From assembly GCF_000209165.1 (NCBI RefSeq), contig NC_009046.1, positions 62,001 to 126,000 of the forward strand: a DNA stretch of 64,000 nucleotides, given 5' to 3'. This document shows, piece by piece, positions 1 through 10,019 of the stretch. This stretch comes from Scheffersomyces stipitis CBS 6054 (taxonomy: Eukaryota > Ascomycota > Pichiomycetes > Serinales > Debaryomycetaceae). Below the pieces are notes generated by a model that was not told the DNA's origin, made no database searches, and saw nothing but the letters and a program-made list of their open reading frames with translations. The stretch's first letter is position 1. Each line of letters starts with the position of its first letter. The translations under genes and the position numbers were made by a program.

Positions 1-252
1 CTGGCCCAACGAAACAGGATCCGAAGGAATGTACTTCCTCTTTCCATCCTGACCTTTGAACTCCACAACGTTGTGAACACCTAAACTGAACGATGCGTTG
101 GTTGAGATTTGACTTTGTTTTTCGTTCTCAAAGTAGAACTTCTTTTCCTCTATGAATTCATCGTTTCCCGAAGTCGTTTTCGGTATAGCAGGGTAAGTAG
201 TCAATGGGAACGTATCAAATAATTTCTTAACCGACTCGGGAATGTCAAACAT
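1..252 (-). CDS. SAM35: SAM35-like mitochondrial sorting and assembly subunit (partial, N-terminus only)
   Basis: The start codon is at 252-250 and 84 codons run off the left edge of the window, so only the N-terminus is visible. The segment VKKLFDTFPLTTYP near residue 8 matches the N-terminal signature of Sam35 (Tom38), and a later block, SFSLGVHNV, also fits. From family knowledge, Sam35 is a peripheral subunit of the outer-membrane SAM complex that recognises beta-signals of beta-barrel precursors. The call rests on this short region. The remaining part and the 3' end lie outside the window. Confidence 0.75.
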   Translation of the reverse strand, partial: MFDIPESVKKLFDTFPLTTYPAIPKTTSGNDEFIEEKKFYFENEKQSQISTNASFSLGVHNVVEFKGQDGKRKYIPSDPVSLGQ

Positions 253-735
253 TTTAATTACCCATATGTTTCTTGTTTGTTGAAAACCTGTGATGCCTTT
301 CGCTATAGAGAATTCAAATACAGTAGACACATACGAGTTCACGTGACCAAATAATACTACAACAACAATTTCTGGATAATCATGGGCAATAATCTAAAAT
401 ACATATGTAGATATATGGACCGGCGTGATACCGATGAAAATAAATCATGAGAACCGTGAATTTGTCCAACCCAGTAATAAACCAATCCAGGAGCAGAAGT
501 CTGGAAACTATATTTACATAAGCTGAAGAACAAGAATTAAACGGGACATTCTAGGGGTGGATCGTATTGAAATCATGGCACGTAGTGGCAGAAGTAGAAT
601 CGATGGCAGAATAAGCAATGCAATCGCACTGTAGCAGTGGCAATGAACGTACTAGTACAATTAATAGCACTAGTAGTAATACCGGTATTAATTGTATAGT
701 GATATTTATTTTGCTCAGCAACAGTAGCATTGCTA
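253..735. other. Intergenic: SAM35 promoter and PAA1 3' flank
   Basis: This 483-bp stretch has no supported gene. An 11-bp perfect inverted repeat (tacaattaata at 656-666, tattaattgta at 686-696) with a 19-nt loop lies about 40 bp beyond the PAA1 stop and could form a hairpin in that gene's 3' UTR. The rest is ordinary AT-rich spacer. Confidence 0.5.
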
Positions 736-1422
736 TTAGATATCGTCTTCAGCAATCAAATCAATAGCCATATCGTACCAGGTATCTCCTCCAAACTTAC
801 AATCGCTTTCTCCCAAGTTGTTGAAGCCGATTTTCTCGTAAAATGGAATCAACTCTTTGTGTGCTATGATCACTACCTTGTCTCCCAAGTCCTGGTTGGA
901 TAACTTCTGGATGTAGTCGTGCAACAACAACGTTCCCAAGTTCTTGCCCTGCCATTCCGGGTCTATCACTACAGAGTGGATGCCTACAGTTCTCGAGCCC
1001 TCAAAATGACCTGCGGTGGGGTCTTCTGCCGAGGGCAATTCCATGGCCAGACCGGTGATAACGGACGAGTGGATCTTGGTGGCGATGATGTGCCCTACTA
1101 ACGTCTCTTTAGTCACAGAAGACTTGGCAGGTAACTCATTGAGATCATCGTCATTGGTTTCTGTGTTTGAATCATCGTTGGAGCTGTTTTCTTTGCTCAA
1201 CGCATCGGCAACTTCCGGCAAATTAATAGCGTTGTACTTGTATTCGTAGTCTCTGATGAATAATCCAGAACACAATTCCGGACAAACTCTCAATCTGTAC
1301 TTGAACTTTTCGGGGGTGCATCTTTCAAACTCGGAAAAGCCCTTGTTCTCTAAGACGACACACTTGTCGATGTCTTCGATGGTCAAAGGTCTAATGGACA
1401 AATTGGGAGGAAAATCAGACAT
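736..1422 (-). CDS. PAA1: Polyamine/arylalkylamine N-acetyltransferase PAA1
   Basis: A GNAT-family acetyltransferase of 228 residues. The N-terminal IRPLTIEDIDKCVVLENKGF, the block CPELCSGLFIRDYE, and the acetyl-CoA-binding region GIHSVVIDPEWQGKNLGTLL followed by DYIQKLSNQ and IPFYEKIGF match yeast Paa1 closely. Paa1 is known to acetylate polyamines and aromatic amines in the cytoplasm. The protein is about 37 residues longer than the S. cerevisiae enzyme because of an acidic, Ser/Asn-rich insertion (about residues 75-100) and a second one after GHIIATKI. The start was chosen at the only ATG that precedes the GNAT fold. In S. cerevisiae the gene sits near DOA4, OCA6 and DOS2, which are also in this window. 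Confidence 0.9.
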   Translation of the reverse strand: MSDFPPNLSIRPLTIEDIDKCVVLENKGFSEFERCTPEKFKYRLRVCPELCSGLFIRDYEYKYNAINLPEVADALSKENSSNDDSNTETNDDDLNELPAKSSVTKETLVGHIIATKIHSSVITGLAMELPSAEDPTAGHFEGSRTVGIHSVVIDPEWQGKNLGTLLLHDYIQKLSNQDLGDKVVIIAHKELIPFYEKIGFNNLGESDCKFGGDTWYDMAIDLIAEDDI

Positions 1423-2294
1423 CGTGGATTCAAGATATAGTCTGATTAATTGGGAAGTGTAGAAGAGTCAAAAGTGCTAATTTAGTATCAGACGCAATAC
1501 GCTTACTTTGGATTAGGGTGGAATCACTGACGATGTAATCAACTTTGCTATACAAAAGTGCCAACTGTAGATGAATCTGTGAAAGAAACAGGTCCTGATT
1601 TATGCTCTCGCCAGTCAACACGTATATGGGCAGAAAAGATGTCTTTTTTCTTGTGGTACATGTGCAGTATTTTTCACTGGCAGATTATCGTGTGAGTTCA
1701 ATGTTGACTAAAAGCTTGTAGAATAGTAAATACAATCCACGATGTGGTCTGATGATCAACATTTAGAGATCAAGAAGTTTCGATAAAGAAATTCCATCGC
1801 TGAGTATAAAAAAATAGTAAAAAAGTTTAATTACAAATTTCATTATTTGACTTGTACTACAAAATCTATGCCATATACTGTAATACCATGAAAACCAAAT
1901 ACTATGCCACATGTAATGTCATACACTTATCCATACGATATGACTACAATAACAAACATATTATACTAGCTTGCGTATTGTGGAATAACTTTGAATAACG
2001 AATTTAATATCATACAATCTCTTCATTACCATTCCACGGTATTTCTTATGTATTTCAGTCTACGAATTGTACAAGCTGCGCATAGTTCATAACCTTAAGC
2101 AGACTCAATAATCCTCATCGTTAAGCTCTGTAGACTACATAGCCAGCATAGTTCTGATATTTCTTGATATTTATTATTGAATTAAAACTATAGTACATCA
2201 CACCTCTAGAGTGCCTCTATTAATATAGACAATTTGGAAAGAATCTTCCATATTGCTTGAACACTGATTCTCTTTACTTCTTCATTTTATGTAT
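1423..2294. other. Intergenic: PAA1 promoter and LSM5 3' flank
   Basis: This 872-bp AT-rich spacer contains no convincing gene. The short open frame on the minus strand at 1430-1621 has no recognisable similarity and lies in the PAA1 promoter. I looked for a FMP16-like gene, which neighbours PAA1 in S. cerevisiae, and did not see one. Confidence 0.5.
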
Positions 2295-2552
2295 CTAGGC
2301 CGTTGCTGGAATTATCATAGCCACTTGTCCGCCATTCAACAACATTTTCTTGATAACCTTATCGCTCTTGACGTCGCTGTCAATCTCTCTGACGTCTTCC
2401 AAAACCATGTTGACAAAGTCATCGAATCCAACCAACTTACCAGTGAACTCCTTATCGTTGGTCATTAAAACACGGATCTCGTGTCCAATAGACTTGTCGA
2501 TGATTTCCAATGGCAACACAGTCACGGGAATTTCTTCCTGAATGTCAGACAT
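2295..2552 (-). CDS. LSM5: U6 snRNA-associated Sm-like protein LSm5
   Basis: An 85-residue Sm-fold protein. The Sm1 motif (residues about 12-45, LPLEIIDKSIGHEIRVLM then EFTGKLVGFDDFVNMVLEDV) is nearly textbook for LSm5, and the Sm2 motif MLLNGGQVAMIIP closes the fold near the C-terminus. LSm5 is part of the LSm1-7 ring, which promotes mRNA decapping, and of the LSm2-8 ring, which binds the U6 snRNA 3' end in the nucleus. The length matches the family (about 80-95 residues). The gene is intronless with a single plausible ATG. Confidence 0.95.
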   Translation of the reverse strand: MSDIQEEIPVTVLPLEIIDKSIGHEIRVLMTNDKEFTGKLVGFDDFVNMVLEDVREIDSDVKSDKVIKKMLLNGGQVAMIIPATA

Positions 2553-2841
2553 TTTCTATATGCTATATGCTGCTGATAAATACAAGAGATGGTATGTCGT
2601 GGCAGCCTGAACAATCAAGCACTTGAAATACTTTTGTTCAGAAGATGGTATCCACACGACAGGTTGCAAAAACATAAACTATTTGCTGTTGCGTCCTGCT
2701 ATTATTAGTTTTGATGTTTCCAACTCTCCGTTCTGTTCTACTCCAGTCCAGAATTAGATCAAACTTCTAGTGCTATTCCACAGACTTACTTCTTCATTAT
2801 TAATATGTTGTTCTTGGGTTATATCCTCCACTATTTAAATA

Positions 2842-5091
2842 CTATTTCAACAGAACCGGCTTCGCCTTGGTGGTCAACATGATTTTCTCAAGCTTTTTCT
2901 CTTTCTTCACAGGATTCTTCTTTACGGGCCTGTTATTCTCCTTGTCACTATCAGACTTGGTCAACACCCTACTGTTCCATCCATCGAAATCGATCAATGC
3001 TTGCATACATCCCCACTCAGTAATCTTGTTTTGTAACCATACCAAGTTAACAGGTTTTGTCAAGTAATCATTGCACCCTGCCATCAAGGCATTCTTCTTA
3101 TCAACAGAAGAATTAGATGATGCTGTCAAAGCTACGATAATCACCGGGGATCGGAAAATCCCCAAGTCAAGCTTTTCCGCTTCTTTCAACTGATCGGGAT
3201 TTTCAAAATCTGTAACAAGCTCGTTTTCAGCAAAGACCCCAATTCTGTTGATTTTCTCCAAATGACGAATTTCCTTCGTAGCCTCGATCCCTGACTTCAC
3301 CGGTAACTGAATATCCATTAGAACAAGATGGAATCCTCCCTTACGCCATTTATCGATTGCCTCTTGTCCATTCTTAGCAATCTGATAATGTATTTTGTGC
3401 TTTCTTAAAAATGCTCCTAAAATAGCCTGGTTAATGGCATTATCTTCTACAACCAATACAGAAATCGATGGTAACACTTTATCCGTTGTGCTTTTCGACG
3501 ACTTTAAATTCTTGGCTTTAGATTTGGTACTGGTATTCTTTTCATGGTCCTTAGCATCTTTTGGTTTGAGGACCTCATTGTTCGTCTCTGATTGCGTACT
3601 GCTATTAGGGGTATCTCTAGTAGGTGAGTTCAACCTTTGCACCTCGCCAGGAGGTGAAGGCGACATAGAAAACGCTTCTCGTTGTGGCAAGTCAGAGTTA
3701 TGTACATTGTGTTTTCCGTTGCTTCGAGGCTCTACAAGCTCTTCTATGGGTTCCTGTTTAAGTTTCAAGTTGTTGCCTACTTTGTCGCGCAACGAAAACG
3801 CATCTGAGCTCAGACCATTATCGGGACTCGTAATTCCTACGCCTATGTTGGTTAAATTGTTTGTCTGGATCGCCTTAAGACTGTTCCCCTTTCTGGAAAG
3901 CATTCCCTCGTCTACAGAGTATCTCTTTTTCAAATTGTTAGAACTCGAACTTCCACCACCAGCCAAGGAAAAGTTCTTGGGTAATAATAGCACTGCCTGA
4001 GAATTGGTTCCATTAGACGCAGAGACGGGAGACTGTGGAGGATTTGAATGAGATCTTCTATGGCTGGCATGTACAGGTGAATTAATAGTAGCTGGTGACA
4101 CAGACCGGTCTTTGGGCAAGCCAGGAGTACTAAAAGATGTAGCTTGGTACAAGTACTGAGGTTTGGGGGCATGATAATGGCCCGAAGAGCTCAGTACAGG
4201 TGTGGACACTTTTTCCTGGAGATGTGAATGAGTACTAATGATCGGTGGTGATGGCTGTTGTACTTGAATTTGTTGGTTTTGTGGGTTATTATTGCTATTA
4301 CTCATAGCAGTGTTGTACATGGCAGAAAGTTGGGTGTTACTATTGTTTCTGTAGTAATTAGTGGTGCTGAAACTGCCTCTGGCGCTGTTTCCGCCACTAT
4401 TATTGTTACTGTGAATGCCATACGCATTGATGCTATTACCTCCCATTAACTCCAGTGACACTTGTGGAATCACAGTGGTGAACTCCGTACCGCTTACTTG
4501 GGGTGCCACTATCACAAATGAATCAGACATGCCCATACCATTGGGGAAGTATAAATCAAGTATGGAAAACACGTTCTGGTCTGGTTCCAACGTTACCGTA
4601 TTAGTCGTGTTTTTTGAATGCGAAGTATTCATCGATGTTGGTGAATTCTTTAAATTATCAGGCGACATAGAAAGGTTCAAAACACGTTTGCCCATCAGAG
4701 TTGAGTTAGGTTGTTTGGATCCCAGTTCCAAATGTAACGCCAAGTCAGCTGGATCGAAAACACGAGCCAAAGAGTTCGGAAACTTGTTCATAACCATGAG
4801 CTTGAGATCATCTACAATATCGTTGATGTGCACTTTTAACGTTGTCGGAGTTCCATTTGGTCGTTTCACCCAGACTCGTCTTCCAGCAGATGGGCTGTAC
4901 TGGCTACTGTTAGCGCTGTTGATGTTACTATGAGCTGAAGCATTCGAATATTGATTGTTAAGTCCAGCGTTGGTGGAATGGTGACTTTGAGTGGTGACTT
5001 TAGAAGACTTCTTGGAAGGTGTCGAAGTGTTGGAAGAAACTCTTGGCCCAGAGCTCTCTGAAGAAGCAATCTTAGACCCATACGAGTTCAT
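2842..5091 (-). CDS. SSK1: Response regulator SSK1 of the osmostress (HOG) pathway
   Basis: This 749-residue protein ends in a receiver domain (about residues 540-700). The acidic pocket is VLVVEDNAINQ, the phosphoacceptor is Asp593 in LVLMDIQLP, the switch Thr is in ALTAS, and the conserved Lys is in DYLTKPV. The N-terminus carries the fungal Ssk1/Mcs4 block (RRVWVKRPNGTPTTLKVHI, about residues 72-90, and LDLYFPNG). Between them lies a long Ser/Asn/Pro-rich disordered stretch. In yeasts the Sln1-Ypd1 phosphorelay keeps Ssk1 phosphorylated. Unphosphorylated Ssk1 activates the MAPKKK Ssk2/22, and then Hog1. An RCK2-type kinase, a Hog1 target in S. cerevisiae, lies elsewhere in this window. Confidence 0.95.
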   Translation of the reverse strand: MNSYGSKIASSESSGPRVSSNTSTPSKKSSKVTTQSHHSTNAGLNNQYSNASAHSNINSANSSQYSPSAGRRVWVKRPNGTPTTLKVHINDIVDDLKLMVMNKFPNSLARVFDPADLALHLELGSKQPNSTLMGKRVLNLSMSPDNLKNSPTSMNTSHSKNTTNTVTLEPDQNVFSILDLYFPNGMGMSDSFVIVAPQVSGTEFTTVIPQVSLELMGGNSINAYGIHSNNNSGGNSARGSFSTTNYYRNNSNTQLSAMYNTAMSNSNNNPQNQQIQVQQPSPPIISTHSHLQEKVSTPVLSSSGHYHAPKPQYLYQATSFSTPGLPKDRSVSPATINSPVHASHRRSHSNPPQSPVSASNGTNSQAVLLLPKNFSLAGGGSSSSNNLKKRYSVDEGMLSRKGNSLKAIQTNNLTNIGVGITSPDNGLSSDAFSLRDKVGNNLKLKQEPIEELVEPRSNGKHNVHNSDLPQREAFSMSPSPPGEVQRLNSPTRDTPNSSTQSETNNEVLKPKDAKDHEKNTSTKSKAKNLKSSKSTTDKVLPSISVLVVEDNAINQAILGAFLRKHKIHYQIAKNGQEAIDKWRKGGFHLVLMDIQLPVKSGIEATKEIRHLEKINRIGVFAENELVTDFENPDQLKEAEKLDLGIFRSPVIIVALTASSNSSVDKKNALMAGCNDYLTKPVNLVWLQNKITEWGCMQALIDFDGWNSRVLTKSDSDKENNRPVKKNPVKKEKKLEKIMLTTKAKPVLLK

Positions 5092-5808
5092 GGCTCATAC
5101 GATGATGTGATGATGATTATTACTGGTATATTATGGGATAGTTAAGTGACTTAATACTTCCATACAGAGATTGTATCTCTCTAGATATTTTATTTATGAT
5201 AATTGATGAAACTAATACTTTATTTGCGATTGAATGGTTTTTTTGGATTGTGTAGTAGCTATTTAATCAATATTAAATAAACGAACAATAATGTAAGAGA
5301 TTTCTTGAGGATGAACCAGTTCTATGCAGCTATTCTTCTCGAGTTGATCTCAAATCAATTAACACCCTTGTTTGTTTGATTTGCTAGGAGGAGCTGGCTT
5401 TTTGATCAATTTGTAGACATACAAAAACTCGCTTTTATTCCGTGAGGAAGGGTATCTTGTTTCCTGTATGCGGCGCCCTATTTTCCATTATCTATAAGCT
5501 GGTAGAGGAAGTTGCCATATTAAACAAACGGGGCGGAACTTCACAGATAAGAGGGTTATATCTAGACACGGGAACATTGTCATTGGCAAAATAAATACGT
5601 ACATATACTCGTTAACTAAAGTAGTGATACTTGATTTATAACAGATGATGAAAGACATATGTCTTGGTATTTACCGAGATACTTAACATATGAAGACATT
5701 GAGTCTAACAGTAGAGTAGAGGATACAGTGGCTCAGTCATACATATCACTATGACATTAGAGACAATGATAATATTAATTGTTCTTAATACAATGGTTCT
5801 GGTCATAG
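5092..5808. other. Intergenic: SSK1 promoter and DOS2 3' flank
   Basis: This 717-bp spacer lies between two minus-strand genes, so it should contain the SSK1 promoter and the DOS2 terminator. I see no RNA gene, repeat or conserved small frame in it. Confidence 0.5.
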
Positions 5809-6828
5809 TCACTCCCAGTCGTCATCTTCTTCGTCCTTAGGGTCTTCCTTGGCTGGTTTTGTGGCTTCATCTTCGGACTCCTTGAGATTCTTGCTTAGAT
5901 TGACGGTTTCTTCATCTTCTTCATCGTCATCCCAAGTGAATTCTTCGTCATCGTCATTGGCACTGGCCTGGCTTCCCTTTTTTTCTAACAACTCCTTTCT
6001 CTTCTTTTCGGATTCCTTAAGTTTATCCTCGTTCTTGAAGTATCTGTACCAGAACAAGTTGTACGACACTTTAACAGGTACAATCTCATTCATCAATTTG
6101 GTCAATGTTTGTGGATACTGCTCTAACAACTCAGAAATTTCCTTAGTCTTGGAATCAGCACTGTATTTCTCAGCTTCTGCCTTGTCATCAAGTTCCTCTG
6201 TCAAGTAGTAAGATTCTGTTGTGTGCAATTTGTAGAAATCAGTCTCATAACGAGAAGTCCCGTAGTTTTCATGCGTATTGATACCAGAAGAAGAAGCGAA
6301 CAAAGTCTCCTTCTCATTGACAGGAGCTTCCGGAGTCACAGAAATCATATTGCTAAGGAAAGAAGCAAATGAACTCACATATTTTCCAGCTTGATTCTCC
6401 ACGATTTCGAGTTTGGAGTCCAAAACATCAAGGGCTGTATTGGCTTGTTCCAGCAAGTTCTTAATATCTACTTTAACAGCAGGCAATTGTACCTTCTTAA
6501 TCTGTTCTTCAATAGAGGCCAAGTTCTCAGTGACATTCAATGTATTGTTATTCTTCAAACTTTCTCTTGCAGAGTTCAATTGTCCAAGCAACTGCTCCTT
6601 ACGTTCGTCCAACTTGTATTTGGCTTGCAAGTCGCTTGCATTCTTCGAGGCATTGGACCACAAATCCAGAAACTTGCTTTCCAAGGCGTTGTACATATTA
6701 TTGATTTCCAGTTCTAATTTCTGGACCGTTTCTTCGGTTTTGTTATCATGTTCTTCTGAGAAAGCGTTCTGAACAGATGTGTCTTTGGTGACTTCTTCTT
6801 CTGCTACAGCAGGATCTGCAAATTCCAT
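5809..6828 (-). CDS. DOS2: BSD-domain protein, DOS2 ortholog
   Basis: A 339-residue protein with a coiled-coil-prone N-terminal half, including heptad-like stretches around residues 30-150, and a BSD domain at about 190-260. Its hallmark is the paired aromatic motif near YNLFWYRYFKN. The C-terminus is highly acidic (runs of D/E with FTWDDDEEDEE) and ends in DDDWE. This architecture matches yeast Dos2 (YDR068W), a protein of poorly defined function. In S. cerevisiae DOS2 lies next to OCA6 and DOA4, both of which are nearby here. It is oriented back-to-back with the ABC ATPase gene at 7396. Confidence 0.85.
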   Translation of the reverse strand: MEFADPAVAEEEVTKDTSVQNAFSEEHDNKTEETVQKLELEINNMYNALESKFLDLWSNASKNASDLQAKYKLDERKEQLLGQLNSARESLKNNNTLNVTENLASIEEQIKKVQLPAVKVDIKNLLEQANTALDVLDSKLEIVENQAGKYVSSFASFLSNMISVTPEAPVNEKETLFASSSGINTHENYGTSRYETDFYKLHTTESYYLTEELDDKAEAEKYSADSKTKEISELLEQYPQTLTKLMNEIVPVKVSYNLFWYRYFKNEDKLKESEKKRKELLEKKGSQASANDDDEEFTWDDDEEDEETVNLSKNLKESEDEATKPAKEDPKDEEDDDWE

Positions 6829-7395
6829 CTTTACGTTTGGTGGTGAAAAGAACAGGGATCATCCAATACTTCATGATTGTTAGAGATATTTGGTTTTATA
6901 TGGTTATGTGCAGGCAACCTTGTTTAGAAATGGAATAGTTAAAGTTTTGATTGGATTGGTACCAGGCGGAACGATGAGATTACTAGTATAAGCAGGTATT
7001 AGAAGGAGAGATCATCATATTGATGAAGTGTTTCTGATACAAAATCGTACTTGAGAATTCTAGTTTTTGTAATGTAGCTGGAGCCGGAGCGGGAGAGTTA
7101 ATAGCAAAGAGATTCTTGGTTTACCGATAAAAACACCATTTCTAGGGACTGTTCTTGGCAGGTCCCAAACCATTATCTCGGTTTTACATTATTCATTTGC
7201 TTCATTTACATCATATCAATATACCTCTTCTTATGGGTGCAAAATCATAATATTTTGTGTCGCGTTTCCTTCTTACAATTCCGTTCGTGCGATCCATTCC
7301 TTTATGACTAATTTGCAACTCATATTGAGCCAGTTATCAATTGTTGAACTGGCCCTATATCTCCAATTGACTTGCATTCATATCAAGAACGCATA
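6829..7395. promoter_or_regulatory. Divergent promoter region DOS2 / YDR061W-like gene
   Basis: This 567-bp region separates two genes transcribed away from each other and must carry both promoters. No individual site is strong enough to name. Confidence 0.5.
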
Positions 7396-9021
7396 ATGAA
7401 ACCATCAAGAGTGCTGCTAAACAGTAATTGTCTTTTGAGGATAAAAGATGCCATCTTCAGAATCGACAATTCTTCTAATTCACTGTTGATTTTCTCCAAG
7501 CCAGTATCTCACTTCGAAATATATAAACCCAACCAGGCTAATAAACCTTCGTTCTGGTCGGTATCAGGACCTGAAAAGTCTCGTTTCTTGTCCATAGTCG
7601 CAGGAAGGTACATTCCTTCGCCGCCATTATCTCGTTCGTACCCCTTTCTTTCAGAGACTTTCGAATATCTGAAAATTCAGTTTCTCGACTTCAGAGACAG
7701 CTCCGGTCTTGACAAGGTTCACTTGTCCGCTCGTTACGAGACGTATTCATATAGAGGAGAGGTGGAAATGTCAGACGATGTCAATTCTGTGAGAAACTAC
7801 ATTACGGGAGCTAACAACTATAACAAGGATACCAGTGAAATAACGTCTGATTATGTCGACAAATTGATCAATTTGTTCAATTTGGACCATCTCTCACATA
7901 AGTGGATTAACTCGTTAAGTAATGGACAGATGAGAAGAGCCAGGATTGCCAAATCTCTAGTTTCGAAACCTAGTTTACTAATCATAGACGATCCATTCTT
8001 GGGGTTAGATCCTGGAGCCACGGAGATGGTCTCTGACTCCTTGAATAGAGTCAGCCAATTATTGGGAGCGAGTGTCGTCCTAGGATTGAGAGTACAAGAT
8101 GATATCCCGAATTGGATAAATAGCATAGCCTATGTAGACGAGACGGGTTTGAAAGTGAGTGGGCCAAAAGAAGAGACTTTGCAACAGCTACACGAGGAAA
8201 CTAGTCAATTAGATATAACCCATGCTGACCATGAAAAACGCCATACTAAGCATCAGAATCCAGTTGAAATTTCCAATGAAGAGTTGTTTGAAGGAAGCAC
8301 TATTCCTGCTCACATAGAGTTCAACAATGCTTCAGTATCGTATAGGGGATTGAAGATTCTTGACAATTTTAAGTGGAAAATTCCACGAAGATCTAAATGG
8401 AGGATCCTTGGAGATAATGGAACAGGTAAGACTACTCTTCTTTCGTTTATCACCGCTGACCACCCACAGTCCTGGAGATCTGTGTTGACCATTGATGGTG
8501 TGGTGCGTAAGACTGGTAATGGAGTGACTTTCTTTGAGGTGAACAATAAAATTGGACTATCCTCTCCCGAGTTACATGCACTTGTCCCTCAACATACACG
8601 TACTATGAGAGACATCATCTTGAATGGAATTGTAAAAGATGTGGGTAATTCCAACTTCTTGTTCAGAGGGAAAGAAGAGAATTTGACCAACTTCGCCAGA
8701 GGTATATTAGCGTTATTTGCTGATAGGCTAGAAGCCAACGGAAACAAAAAATTCACTGACCTCTCAATGACTGACCAGAAATTGACGTTGTTCCTCAGAG
8801 CAATTATCAAAAACCCAGACCTTCTTATTCTTGATGAAGCATTCTCTACTATGGATGATGAAGACGTCATGATCAGATGCCACGACGTGATTGAAAATCA
8901 CTTGCCAAACACAACAGTTTTGGCAATTGGACACATCGATTGGGAAGTGCCTCGTTGTGACTACTTGTTGAAGTTGATAGGTGATGAAGAGAGAAACTAC
9001 AAGGTGTACAAGTATACATAG
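7396..9021 (+). CDS. Soluble twin-ABC ATPase, YDR061W ortholog
   Basis: A protein of 541 residues from the ATG at 7396; the frame is open slightly upstream but has no ATG. It contains two ABC ATPase domains and no membrane segment, like S. cerevisiae YDR061W and bacterial ModF-like proteins. In the first domain the signature LSNGQMRRARIAKSL and Walker B LLIIDDPFLGLD are intact, but the P-loop is degenerate (VSGPEKSRFLS). The second domain has a good Walker A (GDNGTGKTTLLS) and Walker B (LLILDEAF), but a modified signature (LSMTDQKL). This suggests one composite active site. The motif SSPELHALVPQH is shared with YDR061W. It lies directly upstream of LCB2, as in S. cerevisiae. Confidence 0.85.
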   Translation: MKPSRVLLNSNCLLRIKDAIFRIDNSSNSLLIFSKPVSHFEIYKPNQANKPSFWSVSGPEKSRFLSIVAGRYIPSPPLSRSYPFLSETFEYLKIQFLDFRDSSGLDKVHLSARYETYSYRGEVEMSDDVNSVRNYITGANNYNKDTSEITSDYVDKLINLFNLDHLSHKWINSLSNGQMRRARIAKSLVSKPSLLIIDDPFLGLDPGATEMVSDSLNRVSQLLGASVVLGLRVQDDIPNWINSIAYVDETGLKVSGPKEETLQQLHEETSQLDITHADHEKRHTKHQNPVEISNEELFEGSTIPAHIEFNNASVSYRGLKILDNFKWKIPRRSKWRILGDNGTGKTTLLSFITADHPQSWRSVLTIDGVVRKTGNGVTFFEVNNKIGLSSPELHALVPQHTRTMRDIILNGIVKDVGNSNFLFRGKEENLTNFARGILALFADRLEANGNKKFTDLSMTDQKLTLFLRAIIKNPDLLILDEAFSTMDDEDVMIRCHDVIENHLPNTTVLAIGHIDWEVPRCDYLLKLIGDEERNYKVYKYT

Positions 9022-10019
9022 AGTGAGATAGAAAACCAGATTCCATGGTGTGATTTCTAGACTTTGAAGATATAAAACGTTAAAATATACAAGACCTGAA
9101 TGACATAAAACCAGTGAAACCAGCATGCTTCGTACGTGGGAATAGAGCCAAGTTCGTTTGCAAGAGATTGATGGCATAATATTTCTAAAAAAAGGCTGCG
9201 AAAAATTCGACTAGTTAATAATTTTTCAACTGCGGCATGGTTGCATCTCTGTTCCACGGTTACTGGAAGTATGGCATGATTCCTGTACACAGTTCAAGAA
9301 TCTTCTCATCGCAGATTTACCCCTATAATTTTTCAATTACAGGCTGATTATATAAGCATATACCTAGTTGGGAAAAGTCGGCTATAAAAACACCTGAGCA
9401 ATTGGAACTGCCAGCTGAGTACGTGAGCATTAATCTTCGTGTTATCGGCTCGTAAATACTCGACATTCTCTATTCAAGTAACCACCATCTCTCAAAAAGT
9501 CCCAAAAGCTTCCACCCTTCAAATATTACTGAACTGGCAGATCTCCTCGGCCCTTTAGAAAACGCGTAATATTGACCTTTTCTGAGCAGCATTCGTGTTT
9601 GTCGTGCGCCCACCATCTATAGTAGCACGTGATCCAGTTCGACAATATCAACAGGTTTGCTTAAGCAAGCAAAATTTACCCTGGTACTTCTTTGACAGTT
9701 GAACAGTTTCTGAAGCTCGAGCTGCGTATCATTTCAGGTATTGGCAGTGAAAGATATTTCTCCGAACAGTGGGAGTTGCAAATTCCAGTTTCAGTCTTTT
9801 TCAGGATTTTTCTCTCTTTTTGTAGGGTATTCTTTTTGTTTTTGACACAGCGAAAGGAGACCTCATTGCATACATATCTATTCATTCGCTCTCAGACGAA
9901 GTCATTCCATTCAGTCCGGACAATTCACACTCGTTTTGTACTCGTAGAGCCATATCCAACTTATAGCACTTGAATCTTACTAATCTTCCGGCTTCTTTTG
10001 ATACTTATTTTTCAGCATA
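9022..10019 (+). promoter_or_regulatory. LCB2 upstream region with TATA boxes and a possible 5'-UTR intron
   Basis: This 998-bp region has TATA-like boxes at 9349-9355 and 9383-9390, an MCB-type ACGCGT at 9562-9567 and a CACGTG at 9626-9631. Just before the LCB2 ATG there is a TACTAAT (9978-9984) and a pyrimidine-rich TTTTTCAG ending at 10015. They look like an intron branch point and acceptor, so the LCB2 leader may be spliced. The donor is uncertain; GTACGT at 9419 is one candidate. The 93-codon frame at 9692 has no ATG-supported similarity and is not called. Confidence 0.4.

Noticed and set aside
3395..4933. Long antisense frames (201 and 172 codons) opposite SSK1
   Set aside because: Shadows of SSK1 codon usage; no conserved residues or supporting signals.
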